A DNA stretch of 39,819 bases from the NCBI RefSeq assembly GCF_027482425.1, contig NZ_JAIXWA010000077.1:1-39819 (forward strand). Reading direction: 5' to 3'. Below are positions 9,424 to 17,225 of this stretch, piece by piece (the first letter of the stretch is position 1; every line of letters starts with the position of its first letter). A model generated the notes under the pieces. The model was not told the DNA's origin. It made no database searches and saw nothing but the letters and a program-made list of their open reading frames with translations. The position numbers and the translations under genes are program-made. Source of the DNA: Flavobacterium sp. (lineage in GTDB: Bacteria; Bacteroidota; Bacteroidia; Flavobacteriales; Flavobacteriaceae).

Positions 9424-10093
9424 TGCGAGGATTTTAATCATTGATGACGAACCCCAGATTCGGCGTTTGCTTGAAATCACGTTAGAGAACAGTGATTACA
9501 AAGTAATGTTAGCAGAAAACGGAAAACAAGGCATTCTTTTGGCGGCCAACCACAATCCCGATTTAATTCTGTTGGATTTGGGCTTGCCCGATCAAAGTGG
9601 CCATGACGTACTGCGTGAATTACGATTATGGTACCAAAAGCCTGTTTTTATTATTTCCGCATTAGACCAAGAAGCGGATGTTGTCAAAGCCTTAGACCAA
9701 GGTGCCAACGATTATTTGACCAAACCCTTTCGTACGGCAGAATTACAAGCACGCATTCGTTCGGCACTGCGTAGTCAGCAATCGACTAATGGTGCAACTG
9801 TATACATTTCGGGCGAACTAGAAGTCGATTTAACGGCCCATACAGCAAAAAAAGCTGGGGAAATAATCAAACTGACCGTTACAGAATTTACATTACTAGC
9901 CCTTTTAATCAAAAATGAAGGCCGTGTACTCACCCATCAATTCATTTTAAAAGAAATTTGGGGCGTGGGGGCACAAACAGAAACACAGTATTTACGTGTA
10001 TTTGTGGGAACCCTTCGCAAAAAAATCGAATCCAATTCCAACAAACCCGAACATATCCTCACCGAAAGTGGCGTGGGCTATCGGTTTGTTTGA
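9416..10093 (+). CDS. KdpE-like OmpR-family response regulator
   Basis: This is a 225-residue two-domain regulator. The receiver domain has acidic pocket D10-D11-E12, phospho-acceptor D54 (ILLDLGLPD) and K103 (YLTKPF). Residues ~130-225 are the winged-helix DNA-binding domain (LTVTEFTLLALL...VGTLRKKIE...VGYRF). It is the cognate partner of the overlapping kinase. In other bacteria KdpDE activates kdpFABC under potassium limitation. No kdpFABC is present here, and the gene immediately downstream is kup, so kup is the likely target. Confidence 0.92.
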   Translation: MNNARILIIDDEPQIRRLLEITLENSDYKVMLAENGKQGILLAANHNPDLILLDLGLPDQSGHDVLRELRLWYQKPVFIISALDQEADVVKALDQGANDYLTKPFRTAELQARIRSALRSQQSTNGATVYISGELEVDLTAHTAKKAGEIIKLTVTEFTLLALLIKNEGRVLTHQFILKEIWGVGAQTETQYLRVFVGTLRKKIESNSNKPEHILTESGVGYRFV

Positions 10094-10100
10094 ATATTTT

Positions 10101-10133
10101 AAATTTTAAATTATAAATTTTAAATTATAAATT
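10101..10133. repeat. AT-only tandem repeat, 14-bp unit
   Basis: AAATTTTAAATTAT occurs twice head to tail (10101-10114 and 10115-10128), followed by a partial third copy. It lies in the 147-bp gap between the response regulator and kup. The composition is pure A/T, so it may be no more than a flexible spacer. Confidence 0.6.
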
Positions 10134-10240
10134 AAGTTTAAAACCATTTCCTCTTTATATAATCTTTATACGCCGCTCCTATTTCTTTAGATTTTACCAA
10201 TAGATGACGCCCGAACTTTGTCCCATCAAAGTTAATCGTC

Positions 10241-12217
10241 ATGAATACAAAGCAAACGCTTTCACAAAAAGTTACTTTAGCCTCCGTTTTGGTGGCACTC
10301 GGAATTATTTATGGGGACATCGGAACGAGTCCGCTCTATGCCTTACGCGCGGTCATGGGCGACCGCAAAATCGAAGAAATTTTAGTCTATGGAGGTGTAT
10401 CCGCAATTTTTTGGACACTCACCTTACAAACATCAATCAAATACATTTGGCTTACATTAAAAGCCGACAACAATGGCGAAGGAGGCATCTTTTCACTCTA
10501 TGCCTTGGTACGACGCTATGGCAAAAAACTAGTCATACCTGCTATTTTGGGAGCCACAACACTCCTCGCGGATGGAATTATCACGCCACCCATTTCAGTA
10601 GCTTCGGCGGTGGAAGGTTTGGGTATGGTCAAAGGATTTGAAAACACCATTGTCGCGGGGAATTCAATGACCATTGGAATTGTCATTGTTATTCTTTCCT
10701 TACTCTTTTTCTTCCAACGCTTTGGAACACATATCATCGGACGCTTCTTTGGACCCGTTATGTTGGTTTGGTTTGGTATGCTATTCCTATTGGGCTTACA
10801 TCAAATCACGTATCATCCAGAGATATTAAAAGCCTTAAATCCTTATTATGCCTATGAAATGCTGAGTCAGTATCCTGCAGGATTCTGGTTGTTGGGTTCG
10901 GTTTTCTTATGTACTACAGGTGCTGAAGCCTTATACTCAGATTTAGGACATTGTGGATTGAAAAACATTCGCATCAGTTGGGTTTTTGTAAAAATAAGTT
11001 TGGTTGTCAACTATCTGGGACAAGCGGCTTGGATGATGCATCAAAAGAGTGATTTTTTGGATGGAAAAAATCCGTTTTATGAAATTGTCCCCGATTGGTT
11101 CTTGCTGCCTTCAATTATCATTGCAACCATGGCTACCGTAATTGCTTCTCAAGCCTTAATCAGCGGAAGTTATACCCTCATCAATGAAGCGATGAACTTA
11201 AATTTTTGGCCGCGTGTGGCAGTGCGCCAACCTTCAGAACTTAAGGGACAAATTTATATTCCCTCCGTCAATACGGTATTGTGGTTTGGATGTGTATTGA
11301 TGATTCTCTATTTCCGTTCTTCGGAACACATGGAGGCCGCTTATGGTTTTTCCATTACCATTACAATGATGATGACTACCGTTTTATTAGGTTATTTCCT
11401 GTATTATCGTTTGAAATGGCAACGTTGGCAAGTGATTGGTTTATTGGCGTTGTTCAGTATTGTTGAAACCTCATTTTTTGTCGCTAATGTAGCTAAAATC
11501 AAAGAGCGTTGGATGTTTTTATTTTTCGAACTAGGGATATTCATAGTGATGTATATTTGGTATGAAGCCCGAAAAATTCACAATCGGTACACGCGTTTCT
11601 CCGAATTGGGACAGTATACTCAATTGTTACAAGAGCTTAGCGAAGATGACTCTATACCAAAAACAGCAACTCATTTAGTGTATTTAACCAAAGCAGACCG
11701 AAGAACACAAATTGAGGAAAAAATCATAAAATCAATTTTTAGCAAAAAACCAAAACGTGCCGATGTCTACTGGTTCCTTCATCTCAATCGCACCAATGAC
11801 CCTTATACCTTGAACTATACAGTATCTGAGCTTATCGACGATAAAGTCATAAAGGTAAACATCAATATCGGTTTCCGTATACAACCCAAAACCGAATTGC
11901 TTTTTAAGAAAATTGTAAACGATTTGGTAGAATGTAAGGAACTCAATCTGCACATTCGTCCCGATGGTTCGACCAAATACAATAGCGAACCCGATTTTAA
12001 ATTTATAGTTATTGAAAAATATTTATCGGTTGAAAATGAATTTTCAATTCGAGACGGCATTTTACTAAACAGTTATTACTACATGAAACACTTGGGCATT
12101 AGTGATGAAAAAGCCTTTGGTTTGGATAAAAGTGATGTCATTGTAGAGGATGTACCGCTTGTATATCAACCTGCAGCACCGTTTGAACTTCATCGTGAGC
12201 ATAATGGAAACGGATAA
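10241..12217 (+). CDS. kup: Kup/HAK/KT-family potassium uptake protein
   Basis: This is a 658-residue inner-membrane potassium transporter that couples uptake to protons. The N-terminal signature ALGIIYGDIGTSPLYAL and NNGEGGIFSLYALV are characteristic. About twelve membrane helices occupy the first ~440 residues. A soluble C-terminal domain of ~200 residues follows, as in the family. It lies 147 bp downstream of a KdpDE-like pair and directly before a small gene that overlaps its stop. That arrangement makes a potassium-responsive operon likely. Confidence 0.95.
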   Translation: MNTKQTLSQKVTLASVLVALGIIYGDIGTSPLYALRAVMGDRKIEEILVYGGVSAIFWTLTLQTSIKYIWLTLKADNNGEGGIFSLYALVRRYGKKLVIPAILGATTLLADGIITPPISVASAVEGLGMVKGFENTIVAGNSMTIGIVIVILSLLFFFQRFGTHIIGRFFGPVMLVWFGMLFLLGLHQITYHPEILKALNPYYAYEMLSQYPAGFWLLGSVFLCTTGAEALYSDLGHCGLKNIRISWVFVKISLVVNYLGQAAWMMHQKSDFLDGKNPFYEIVPDWFLLPSIIIATMATVIASQALISGSYTLINEAMNLNFWPRVAVRQPSELKGQIYIPSVNTVLWFGCVLMILYFRSSEHMEAAYGFSITITMMMTTVLLGYFLYYRLKWQRWQVIGLLALFSIVETSFFVANVAKIKERWMFLFFELGIFIVMYIWYEARKIHNRYTRFSELGQYTQLLQELSEDDSIPKTATHLVYLTKADRRTQIEEKIIKSIFSKKPKRADVYWFLHLNRTNDPYTLNYTVSELIDDKVIKVNINIGFRIQPKTELLFKKIVNDLVECKELNLHIRPDGSTKYNSEPDFKFIVIEKYLSVENEFSIRDGILLNSYYYMKHLGISDEKAFGLDKSDVIVEDVPLVYQPAAPFELHREHNGNG

Positions 12218-12485
12218 ATCTCGAATCTTATACGAACAACTAGAAGGTTTAAAGGAATTGAAAGTTCGATTGGAGTTGCACAACGGCCAACATTATTGTG
12301 GCGTTTTCACCGGATTTTATCATGGAACCCGTCATTTTGTAGAGCGTTGGGACTTCCATGAAGTGGATCCATTTGCGCCTACACCTACAATAATTCAACT
12401 ACTCCAATTGGAAGGCATTACGATAAAACACGAAGAAATTAGTTCTGTTTTTCTATTTGAAAATCAAATACATATCTACTTTTAA
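12204..12485 (+). CDS. Small protein of unknown function, possible Sm-like fold, overlapping kup
   Basis: This 93-residue protein starts at an ATG inside the 3' end of kup, overlapping by 14 bases. An earlier in-frame ATG at 12150 lies deeper within kup and is less likely. The pattern LKVRLELHNGQHYCGVFTGF followed by a C-terminal strand pair (ISSVFLFENQIHIYF) resembles the Sm1/Sm2 layout of Sm-like beta barrels. This is inference from pattern only; I do not recognise the family. Its position between kup and a porin suggests a role tied to potassium uptake. Confidence 0.75.
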   Translation: METDKSRILYEQLEGLKELKVRLELHNGQHYCGVFTGFYHGTRHFVERWDFHEVDPFAPTPTIIQLLQLEGITIKHEEISSVFLFENQIHIYF

Positions 12486-12500
12486 TTTATTATATTGTTT

Positions 12501-13829
12501 ATGAAAATCAAACACATTCTAGGAAGTTTGTGCTTCACTATGATTGCCCAAGCACAAACCGATTCCACAAAAATCCCTTTTGAAAATTACAACCTTCGCT
12601 GGATAAACGGTCAAAACCGACAAAACGATTTTCCATTACAATTGAAAGATAAAAATGGCGAAACCGTTGTTACGGGTGTCGTCTATTTGGATGGGTATTT
12701 TAATTACAATTTTAATCAACCCAAAGACAATACACAAACGATTTCTGCAGTTACAGGTCGCACCAACGAATTTAGTATTGCTTTGGCAAGTATAGGTTTG
12801 GAAACCAATTACAAAAACACTATTGGTCGATTGTGGTTACAAACCGGAAGTATGCTTCATATTATCCAAGAAACAGACGGTTCGGTCAACCGTGGTCGGA
12901 ATACAGGAACTGGAAATTTAAAGTTTATTCGCGAGGCCGCCGCAGGGTATCACTTTGATATCAATCATGGATTGAATTTTGAAATGGGGATTTTTATGAG
13001 TTATATCGGACTAGAAAGCTACATAACCCAAGAAAATTGGAGCTACCAACGCAGTATGGTGTGTGATTTTACCCCATTTTACTTTCAAGGCGCTCGCGTG
13101 CAATATTTCCCCACCAAAAACTACCGAACCGAATTATGGTTGCTCAACGGTTGGCAAACCTACAATAGTTGGAGTAAAAGTCCGGGAATTGGGAATTCAA
13201 ACTATTACCGACCCCACGAAAATATTCAGTTGGTAGCCAATTTTTATTTAGGTAGAGATAGCCGAAATCCCGATGGCAGTCTGTCCGATGTAGTGCGTTT
13301 TCATCATGATAATAGTGTAGTGTATCGCTATTATCGTCCTAAAAATAAAAAACAGGGGATTTCCCAAGCCGCTTTTAGTTTGAACAACCATTACGGATTT
13401 CAAAATGGCTCAGGCGTGTCTAGAAAATCTAACTTTATGGCAGGAAGTTCCCTAGCACATCGCATTTGGTGGAATGACAATCGACTCGCCTTAACCACCC
13501 GTGCCGATTATGTCACTAACCCTGGAAGCTACTTAGCTTTTACTCCTGCACAAACCACGACAACTCCGAATAACTATGAAATTGCAATGACTAATGGAGA
13601 AAAGTTACGTTTATTTCAAACGAGTGCTACGTTTGACTGGATGCCCAACGATTTTGTTACTTTTCGACTAGAATACAATTACCGTAAATCCAACGTACCC
13701 TATTTTGCTGCAAGAGGGGGCACAACTTCCCCTACGGGATTTGCCGATGCACCTGTCCCCGATAACTGGACAGCCGATTTAAAAAAAGAGGAACATCGAT
13801 TAATCTTCGCGATTAATTTTAGAATGTAA
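12501..13829 (+). CDS. Outer-membrane porin, OmpL-like beta-barrel porin-2 family
   Basis: This is a 442-residue protein with signal peptide MKIKHILGSLCFTMIAQAQ, starting at the ATG at 12501. Its many alternating amphipathic strands, rich in Y/W/N, and a C-terminus ending in a strand plus aromatic residue (HRLIFAINFRM) are typical of outer-membrane barrels. The segment TGVVYLDGYFNYNFNQP and the overall layout fit the putative beta-barrel porin-2 family (bbp2, PF07642). From memory, porins of this kind sit inside flavobacterial kdp operons. Here one accompanies kup, so it may supply potassium across the outer membrane. Confidence 0.8.
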   Translation: MKIKHILGSLCFTMIAQAQTDSTKIPFENYNLRWINGQNRQNDFPLQLKDKNGETVVTGVVYLDGYFNYNFNQPKDNTQTISAVTGRTNEFSIALASIGLETNYKNTIGRLWLQTGSMLHIIQETDGSVNRGRNTGTGNLKFIREAAAGYHFDINHGLNFEMGIFMSYIGLESYITQENWSYQRSMVCDFTPFYFQGARVQYFPTKNYRTELWLLNGWQTYNSWSKSPGIGNSNYYRPHENIQLVANFYLGRDSRNPDGSLSDVVRFHHDNSVVYRYYRPKNKKQGISQAAFSLNNHYGFQNGSGVSRKSNFMAGSSLAHRIWWNDNRLALTTRADYVTNPGSYLAFTPAQTTTTPNNYEIAMTNGEKLRLFQTSATFDWMPNDFVTFRLEYNYRKSNVPYFAARGGTTSPTGFADAPVPDNWTADLKKEEHRLIFAINFRM

Positions 13830-13838
13830 TAAAAATAG

Positions 13839-13882
13839 AATGTCGGAGTTATAATAAAAACGTATTATGCAACTCCGACATT
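13839..13882 (+). promoter_or_regulatory. Perfect 12-bp inverted repeat enclosing the start codon of the next gene
   Basis: AATGTCGGAGTT (13839-13850) and AACTCCGACATT (13871-13882) are exact reverse complements. ATAATA and TATTAT inside them can extend the stem. The ATG of the lipoprotein gene (13867-13869) lies within this hairpin and the right arm is its codons 2-5. In RNA it would hide the initiation region. No T-run follows, so it is not a typical terminator. Confidence 0.7.
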
Positions 13883-14583
13883 TACTTTTGTGCTTTCCTT
13901 TATGGATAAGCTGTCAAAATACACCTGCAACACCTATAACGTTGGAAAAAGTGACACTAGAACCAGCTTCCTTGCGTTTTACAAAGCCCTCCCAAAGAAG
14001 TTATTCCCAAGAAAAGAAGGTGGTGAAAGACCTGAAAAATGCTCTTAATGCAGCGTTCTCTAACGAAGAAACGTCTCGTGTTTTTACAGCCATTATGGTG
14101 CATCACCTCATTCCGTATTGGGTTGGAACGCCATGGTCATTTGATGGGCATCCCGAGCAACCCGGAACGCAACCGGTGGCGTGTAGCTACTTTGTGGCAA
14201 CGGTGCTCCGCGATGCAGGGGTTACTCTTAATCGTTACCGAATGGCGCAATTGGGTCCCGAAGATGAGGCACGCTATTTGAGTGAAAAAGACCCTTACCT
14301 CACCTTGACATTTTCTGATGCAGATTCAGGTAAAAAAATGTTAGCTGAAAAAATTCCCGAGGGTATTCATTTCATCGGATTTGGCGACATTCATGTGGGT
14401 TTCATTTACCGCAAAGGCAATCAAATGACATTTATTCATTCGTATTATAAGAACACTATCGGAGTGATTATTGACCCCATAGAAAACTCACCATTATGGG
14501 AGGTTTGCAACCGTTTTTATGTGTATCCATTATCGGGGAATGCCCCGTTTTTAACCCGTTGGAAAACAAAAAAAGCGGCCTAA
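13867..14583 (+). CDS. Putative NlpC/P60-like cysteine hydrolase, lipoprotein
   Basis: This is a 238-residue exported protein. The N-terminus MQLRHLLLCFPLWISC could be a lipoprotein signal with C16, although the -3 position is W rather than L/V/I. A papain-like triad is suggested by C106 (VACSYFVATVL), H176 (FGDIHVGFIY) and H191 (TFIHS), the order seen in NlpC/P60-type peptidoglycan hydrolases and amidases. WVGTPWSFDGHPEQPG before the cysteine is also typical of such enzymes. It is not a textbook P60 domain, so the substrate remains open. Its start codon lies in a perfect inverted repeat shared with the porin 3' region. Confidence 0.65.
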   Translation: MQLRHLLLCFPLWISCQNTPATPITLEKVTLEPASLRFTKPSQRSYSQEKKVVKDLKNALNAAFSNEETSRVFTAIMVHHLIPYWVGTPWSFDGHPEQPGTQPVACSYFVATVLRDAGVTLNRYRMAQLGPEDEARYLSEKDPYLTLTFSDADSGKKMLAEKIPEGIHFIGFGDIHVGFIYRKGNQMTFIHSYYKNTIGVIIDPIENSPLWEVCNRFYVYPLSGNAPFLTRWKTKKAA

Positions 14584-14598
14584 AAAACCGCTATACTA
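14574..14598. terminator. Hairpin between convergent genes
   Basis: AGCGG and CCGCT form a short stem around a loop that contains the TAA of the upstream gene, flanked by A-runs on the left. On the minus strand those become T-runs, so it may also end transcription of the convergent proline dehydrogenase gene. Confidence 0.5.
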
Positions 14599-14611
14599 TA
14601 TAAATCTTCAC

Positions 14612-15784
14612 TTATCGATCTAATTTTCGTCGTTCGCGTTCGGTCTTCAACAGGTTCAATTCGCGACTCGTTTGTCCCGCCACAGAGGTATTCTCTTCGG
14701 CACGACGAATCAGATAAGGCATCACATCACGTACGGGTCCAAAGGGCAGGTATTTCGCCACATTATAGCCTTGACTGGCAAGATTGTAACTGATATTGTC
14801 ACTCATGCCATACAATTGGCCAAACCAAATGCGAGGGTCATTTTTGGCAATACCTTTTTGTTCCATACTGGCCATTAATTTATACGAGCTTTCTTCATTA
14901 TGCGTCCCTGCAAAAATGGCCATTCGGTCTAAATGTATCATCATGTAGTCTACAGCCGTATCATAATTGGCATCGGTAGCGGCTTTATCGGCACAAATAG
15001 GCGTTGGATACCCGTGCTGTTGCGCTCGATTGTTTTCTTTTTCCATATAGGCGCCACGCACCAACTTCATACCAATATAAAACCCATCGTTTTCAGCCTT
15101 AGCATGCAATTGTTTTAAATACTCCATACGATCCCAACGGTATAGTTGCAAGGTATTAAAAACGATGGCTTTCTTTTGGTTGTAGCGGCGCATCATTTCT
15201 TCAACGATTGCATCGGCGGCATCTTGCATCCAACTTTCTTCGGCGTCAATCAATAAGGCGACGTCTTTCGCACAGGCCGTTTTACAAATAATATCAAATC
15301 GCTCTTGCACGCGATTCCATTCGGAACGTTCCGCTTCAGTGAGCGGATGTTTTAATCCCACTTTTTCATACAAGGCTATGCGACCCAATCCCGTAGGTTT
15401 AAAAACGGCAAAAGGAATTGCACTTCGTTCTTTGGCGAAATCAACGGTTTTCAACGTCATATTCAAAGCGGCATCAAATTGTGCCTCTTCCTCTTTTCCT
15501 TCGACAGAATAATCCAAGACCGAAGAAACCCCTTTGGTATACATTTTGTCAACCACCGAAAGGCAATCGACTTCAGTAGTTCCACCGCAAAAATGGTCAA
15601 ACACCGTAGCGCGGATCAATCCTTCTACCGGTAAATGCGCTTTGATGGCAAAATTGGTAACCGCTGTTCCAATGCGAACTAAGGGTTGGCTGGCAATCAT
15701 TTTAAACAAAAAATAAGCCCGATCCAACTCGGTGTCGGTCTTCAAACTGAAGGCAACTTCTGTATTGTTAAATATCTTCTCCAT
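14612..15784 (-). CDS. Proline dehydrogenase (monofunctional, FAD-dependent)
   Basis: This is a 390-residue enzyme that oxidises proline to pyrroline-5-carboxylate and feeds electrons to quinone. Family features include the (beta/alpha)8 barrel signatures LLIDAEESWMQ, VFNTLQLYRWDRMEYL, GMKLVRGAYMEKE and AGTHNEES. The C-terminal YLPFGPVRDVMPYLIRRAEEN contains the substrate-binding RR pair. The ATG at 15784 is chosen: it lies just downstream of a TACATTTG promoter element (15802-15809), and the longer frame upstream has no family content. It is divergent from aroB. Confidence 0.93.
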   Translation of the reverse strand: MEKIFNNTEVAFSLKTDTELDRAYFLFKMIASQPLVRIGTAVTNFAIKAHLPVEGLIRATVFDHFCGGTTEVDCLSVVDKMYTKGVSSVLDYSVEGKEEEAQFDAALNMTLKTVDFAKERSAIPFAVFKPTGLGRIALYEKVGLKHPLTEAERSEWNRVQERFDIICKTACAKDVALLIDAEESWMQDAADAIVEEMMRRYNQKKAIVFNTLQLYRWDRMEYLKQLHAKAENDGFYIGMKLVRGAYMEKENNRAQQHGYPTPICADKAATDANYDTAVDYMMIHLDRMAIFAGTHNEESSYKLMASMEQKGIAKNDPRIWFGQLYGMSDNISYNLASQGYNVAKYLPFGPVRDVMPYLIRRAEENTSVAGQTSRELNLLKTERERRKLDR

Positions 15785-15801
15785 AGTGGTTTGAAAGTAC
15801 A

Positions 15802-15809
15802 CAAATGTA
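15802..15809 (-). promoter_or_regulatory. -7 element of the proline dehydrogenase promoter
   Basis: On the minus strand this reads TACATTTG, an exact match to the Bacteroidota -7 consensus TANNTTTG. A TTG lies about 23 bp upstream, roughly where the -33 element is expected. It implies a short 5' leader before the ATG at 15784. Confidence 0.6.
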
Positions 15810-15844
15810 TCAATTTCTAGGTGAAAAAAAACCAAAAAATGGTG

Positions 15845-15852
15845 TATTTTTG
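15845..15852 (+). promoter_or_regulatory. -7 element of the aroB promoter
   Basis: TATTTTTG matches TANNTTTG and lies 18 bp before the ATG at 15871. No good -33 TTG is visible. It sits back to back with the proline dehydrogenase promoter within an 86-bp divergent region. Confidence 0.5.
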
Positions 15853-15870
15853 GACTCAAAATTGACAATA

Positions 15871-16932
15871 ATGCAAGCAATCATGGCTAATGGGTATCCC
15901 ATTGAATTTAACGAAGCGGGATATTCCGCGCTGAATCAATACATTACCCAAAAAAAATATTCAACAGTATTTGTTTTGACCGATACTCACAGCCATGAAT
16001 ACTGTGCTCCCCACTTTTTATCGCTGCTTGAAACGACAGCACCTGTTGAAATTATTGAAATCGAACCGGGAGAGTCGATGAAAACGATACAAACCTGTAT
16101 GGAGTTGTGGACCTTACTCACTGAGATGGGCGCTGATCGGAAGTCTTTATTAATCAATCTTGGCGGTGGCGTAATCACCGATTTAGGGGGATTTGTAGCG
16201 GCTACTTTCAAACGGGGAATTGATTTTATTCATGTCCCCACCACCTTATTGGGCATGGTAGATGCCGCTATTGGTGGCAAGAATGGCGTAGATTTAGGAT
16301 TGCTCAAAAATCAAGTGGGTGTGATTCATAATCCCAAACTCCTGCTTATTGACAGTACCTATTTACAAACACTTCCTGCTCGTCAAATGCGATCAGGTTT
16401 GGCAGAAATGTTCAAACACGGTTTGATTCACGATGCGCTCTATTGGGCACAGTTGAGTCACTTAAGCAATTTGGACCTAACCGATTTAGACGCTTTAATT
16501 CACCGTTCTGTTGCCATAAAAAATGAAATCGTTTCCCAAGACCCCACCGAAAATGGAATTCGCAAAGCACTCAATTTTGGACACACATTGGGACATGCAA
16601 TTGAAAGTCATTATTTAAATTCAGACACGCCCCTATTACATGGGGAAGCCATTGCACTAGGAATGCTCATGGAAGCTTTTATCTCACACCAAAAAGGGTA
16701 CCTTTCAGCGGTTGATTTATTGGGAATAAAAACCACATTACAACCAATTTTCGACCCCTTTCCCATTACCGAAGAAGACCAACACTACATCCGAGAATAT
16801 TTGATTCACGACAAGAAAAATGAATACGGTCAAATTCAGTTTGCATTGTTGGAGGGAATCGGGAAAACGAAACTTCACGAAACAGTTGAAAACGAATTAA
16901 TTACAGCAGCTTTCGACTTCTTAAACAACTGA
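15871..16932 (+). CDS. aroB: 3-dehydroquinate synthase
   Basis: This is a 353-residue NAD-dependent enzyme that converts DAHP to 3-dehydroquinate, the second step of the shikimate pathway. Diagnostic motifs are the glycine-rich NAD loop (INLGGGVITDLGGFVAATFKRG), VPTTLLGMVDAAIGGKNGVD, and the metal ligands in the GLAEMFKHG, LNFGHTLGHAIE and LLHGEAIALG segments. The ATG at 15871 is preferred to one at 15805 because the promoter element at 15845 would lie inside the longer version. It is alone on this strand, with a 293-bp gap to the polyamine operon. Confidence 0.95.
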   Translation: MQAIMANGYPIEFNEAGYSALNQYITQKKYSTVFVLTDTHSHEYCAPHFLSLLETTAPVEIIEIEPGESMKTIQTCMELWTLLTEMGADRKSLLINLGGGVITDLGGFVAATFKRGIDFIHVPTTLLGMVDAAIGGKNGVDLGLLKNQVGVIHNPKLLLIDSTYLQTLPARQMRSGLAEMFKHGLIHDALYWAQLSHLSNLDLTDLDALIHRSVAIKNEIVSQDPTENGIRKALNFGHTLGHAIESHYLNSDTPLLHGEAIALGMLMEAFISHQKGYLSAVDLLGIKTTLQPIFDPFPITEEDQHYIREYLIHDKKNEYGQIQFALLEGIGKTKLHETVENELITAAFDFLNN

Positions 16933-16974
16933 TATTTTTTTTGAAAATTATTGTAAATCGATTTTATTATTTTT

Positions 16975-16982
16975 TACATTTG
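16975..16982 (+). promoter_or_regulatory. -7 element of the polyamine operon promoter
   Basis: TACATTTG matches the Bacteroidota -7 consensus exactly. A TTG at 16951-16953 lies 21 bp upstream as a plausible -33 element. Transcription from here would give a leader of about 230 nt before speA. Confidence 0.6.
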
Positions 16983-16987
16983 CGGGG

Positions 16988-17161
16988 ATGAATAAAAATG
17001 TTAAAGCCGCTGTAGATTCGCACCGTATCGACCTTTGTAAATCGATACCTCAAGGTGCTATTGCTTCTTTTTTTATTCCTAAATTCGACTGTTTTTTTCA
17101 CATCCAACTTTCAGATTACACCATGGACTTATCGATTGTCTATGAAAATTTACGCGTTTGA
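16988..17161 (+). CDS. Possible 57-codon leader ORF upstream of speA
   Basis: An ATG at 16988 opens a 57-residue frame containing VKAAVDSHRIDLCKSIPQGA and ending YENLRV. It is close to the -7 element, so the transcript may start at or just after this ATG. In that case either the ORF is leaderless or the region works as RNA only. The stop codon (17159-17161) lies inside the left arm of the hairpin that precedes speA. The same bases form a nested hairpin, so the apparent coding sequence could be incidental. No known family. Confidence 0.35.
   Translation: MNKNVKAAVDSHRIDLCKSIPQGAIASFFIPKFDCFFHIQLSDYTMDLSIVYENLRV
17020..17058 (+). promoter_or_regulatory. Nested hairpin in the speA leader RNA
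   Basis: GCACC-GTATCGA (17020-17031) pairs with TCGATAC (17042-17048) and, after a CTCAA bulge, with GGTGC (17054-17058). All 12 pairs are Watson-Crick and the loop is 10 nt. A pyrimidine-rich run of T residues follows at about 17065-17075. This looks like a structured leader element of riboswitch or attenuator type. Confidence 0.6.
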
Positions 17162-17220
17162 AAAATTAAAAACGTTTACTAAGCATTTGCATTTGTTTTT
17201 AATTTAATCTTTTTCAAACG
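17155..17220 (+). promoter_or_regulatory. Long hairpin just before the speA start codon
   Basis: CGTTTGAAAAA (17155-17165) pairs exactly with TTTTTCAAACG (17210-17220). After a 7-nt bulge (17203-17209), TTAAAAAC (17166-17173) pairs with GTTTTTAA (17195-17202). The right arm ends 5 bases before the speA ATG at 17226 and the left arm contains the stop codon of the leader ORF. A ribosome finishing that ORF would open the stem. Confidence 0.65.
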
Positions 17221-17225
17221 GTAAA

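Noticed and set aside
10101..10133. The A/T tandem repeat as a functional regulatory site
   Set aside because: It has only two and a half copies of pure A/T and no dyad with an identifiable binding motif.
10204..10641. An alternative 145-codon frame overlapping the start of kup
   Set aside because: It is a shifted-frame shadow of kup with low-complexity, non-protein-like composition.
13883..13890. TACTTTTG as a promoter for the NlpC-like gene
   Set aside because: It matches TANNTTTG, but it lies inside the coding sequence, after the start codon.
14979..14985. tRNA or rRNA genes anywhere in the window
   Set aside because: No cloverleaf, TTC-loop pattern or conserved rRNA segment was seen on either strand. 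The interval given is only a placeholder for the whole-window scan.
15805..15870. A longer AroB starting at 15805
   Set aside because: The extension contains the likely aroB promoter and has no family-like sequence.
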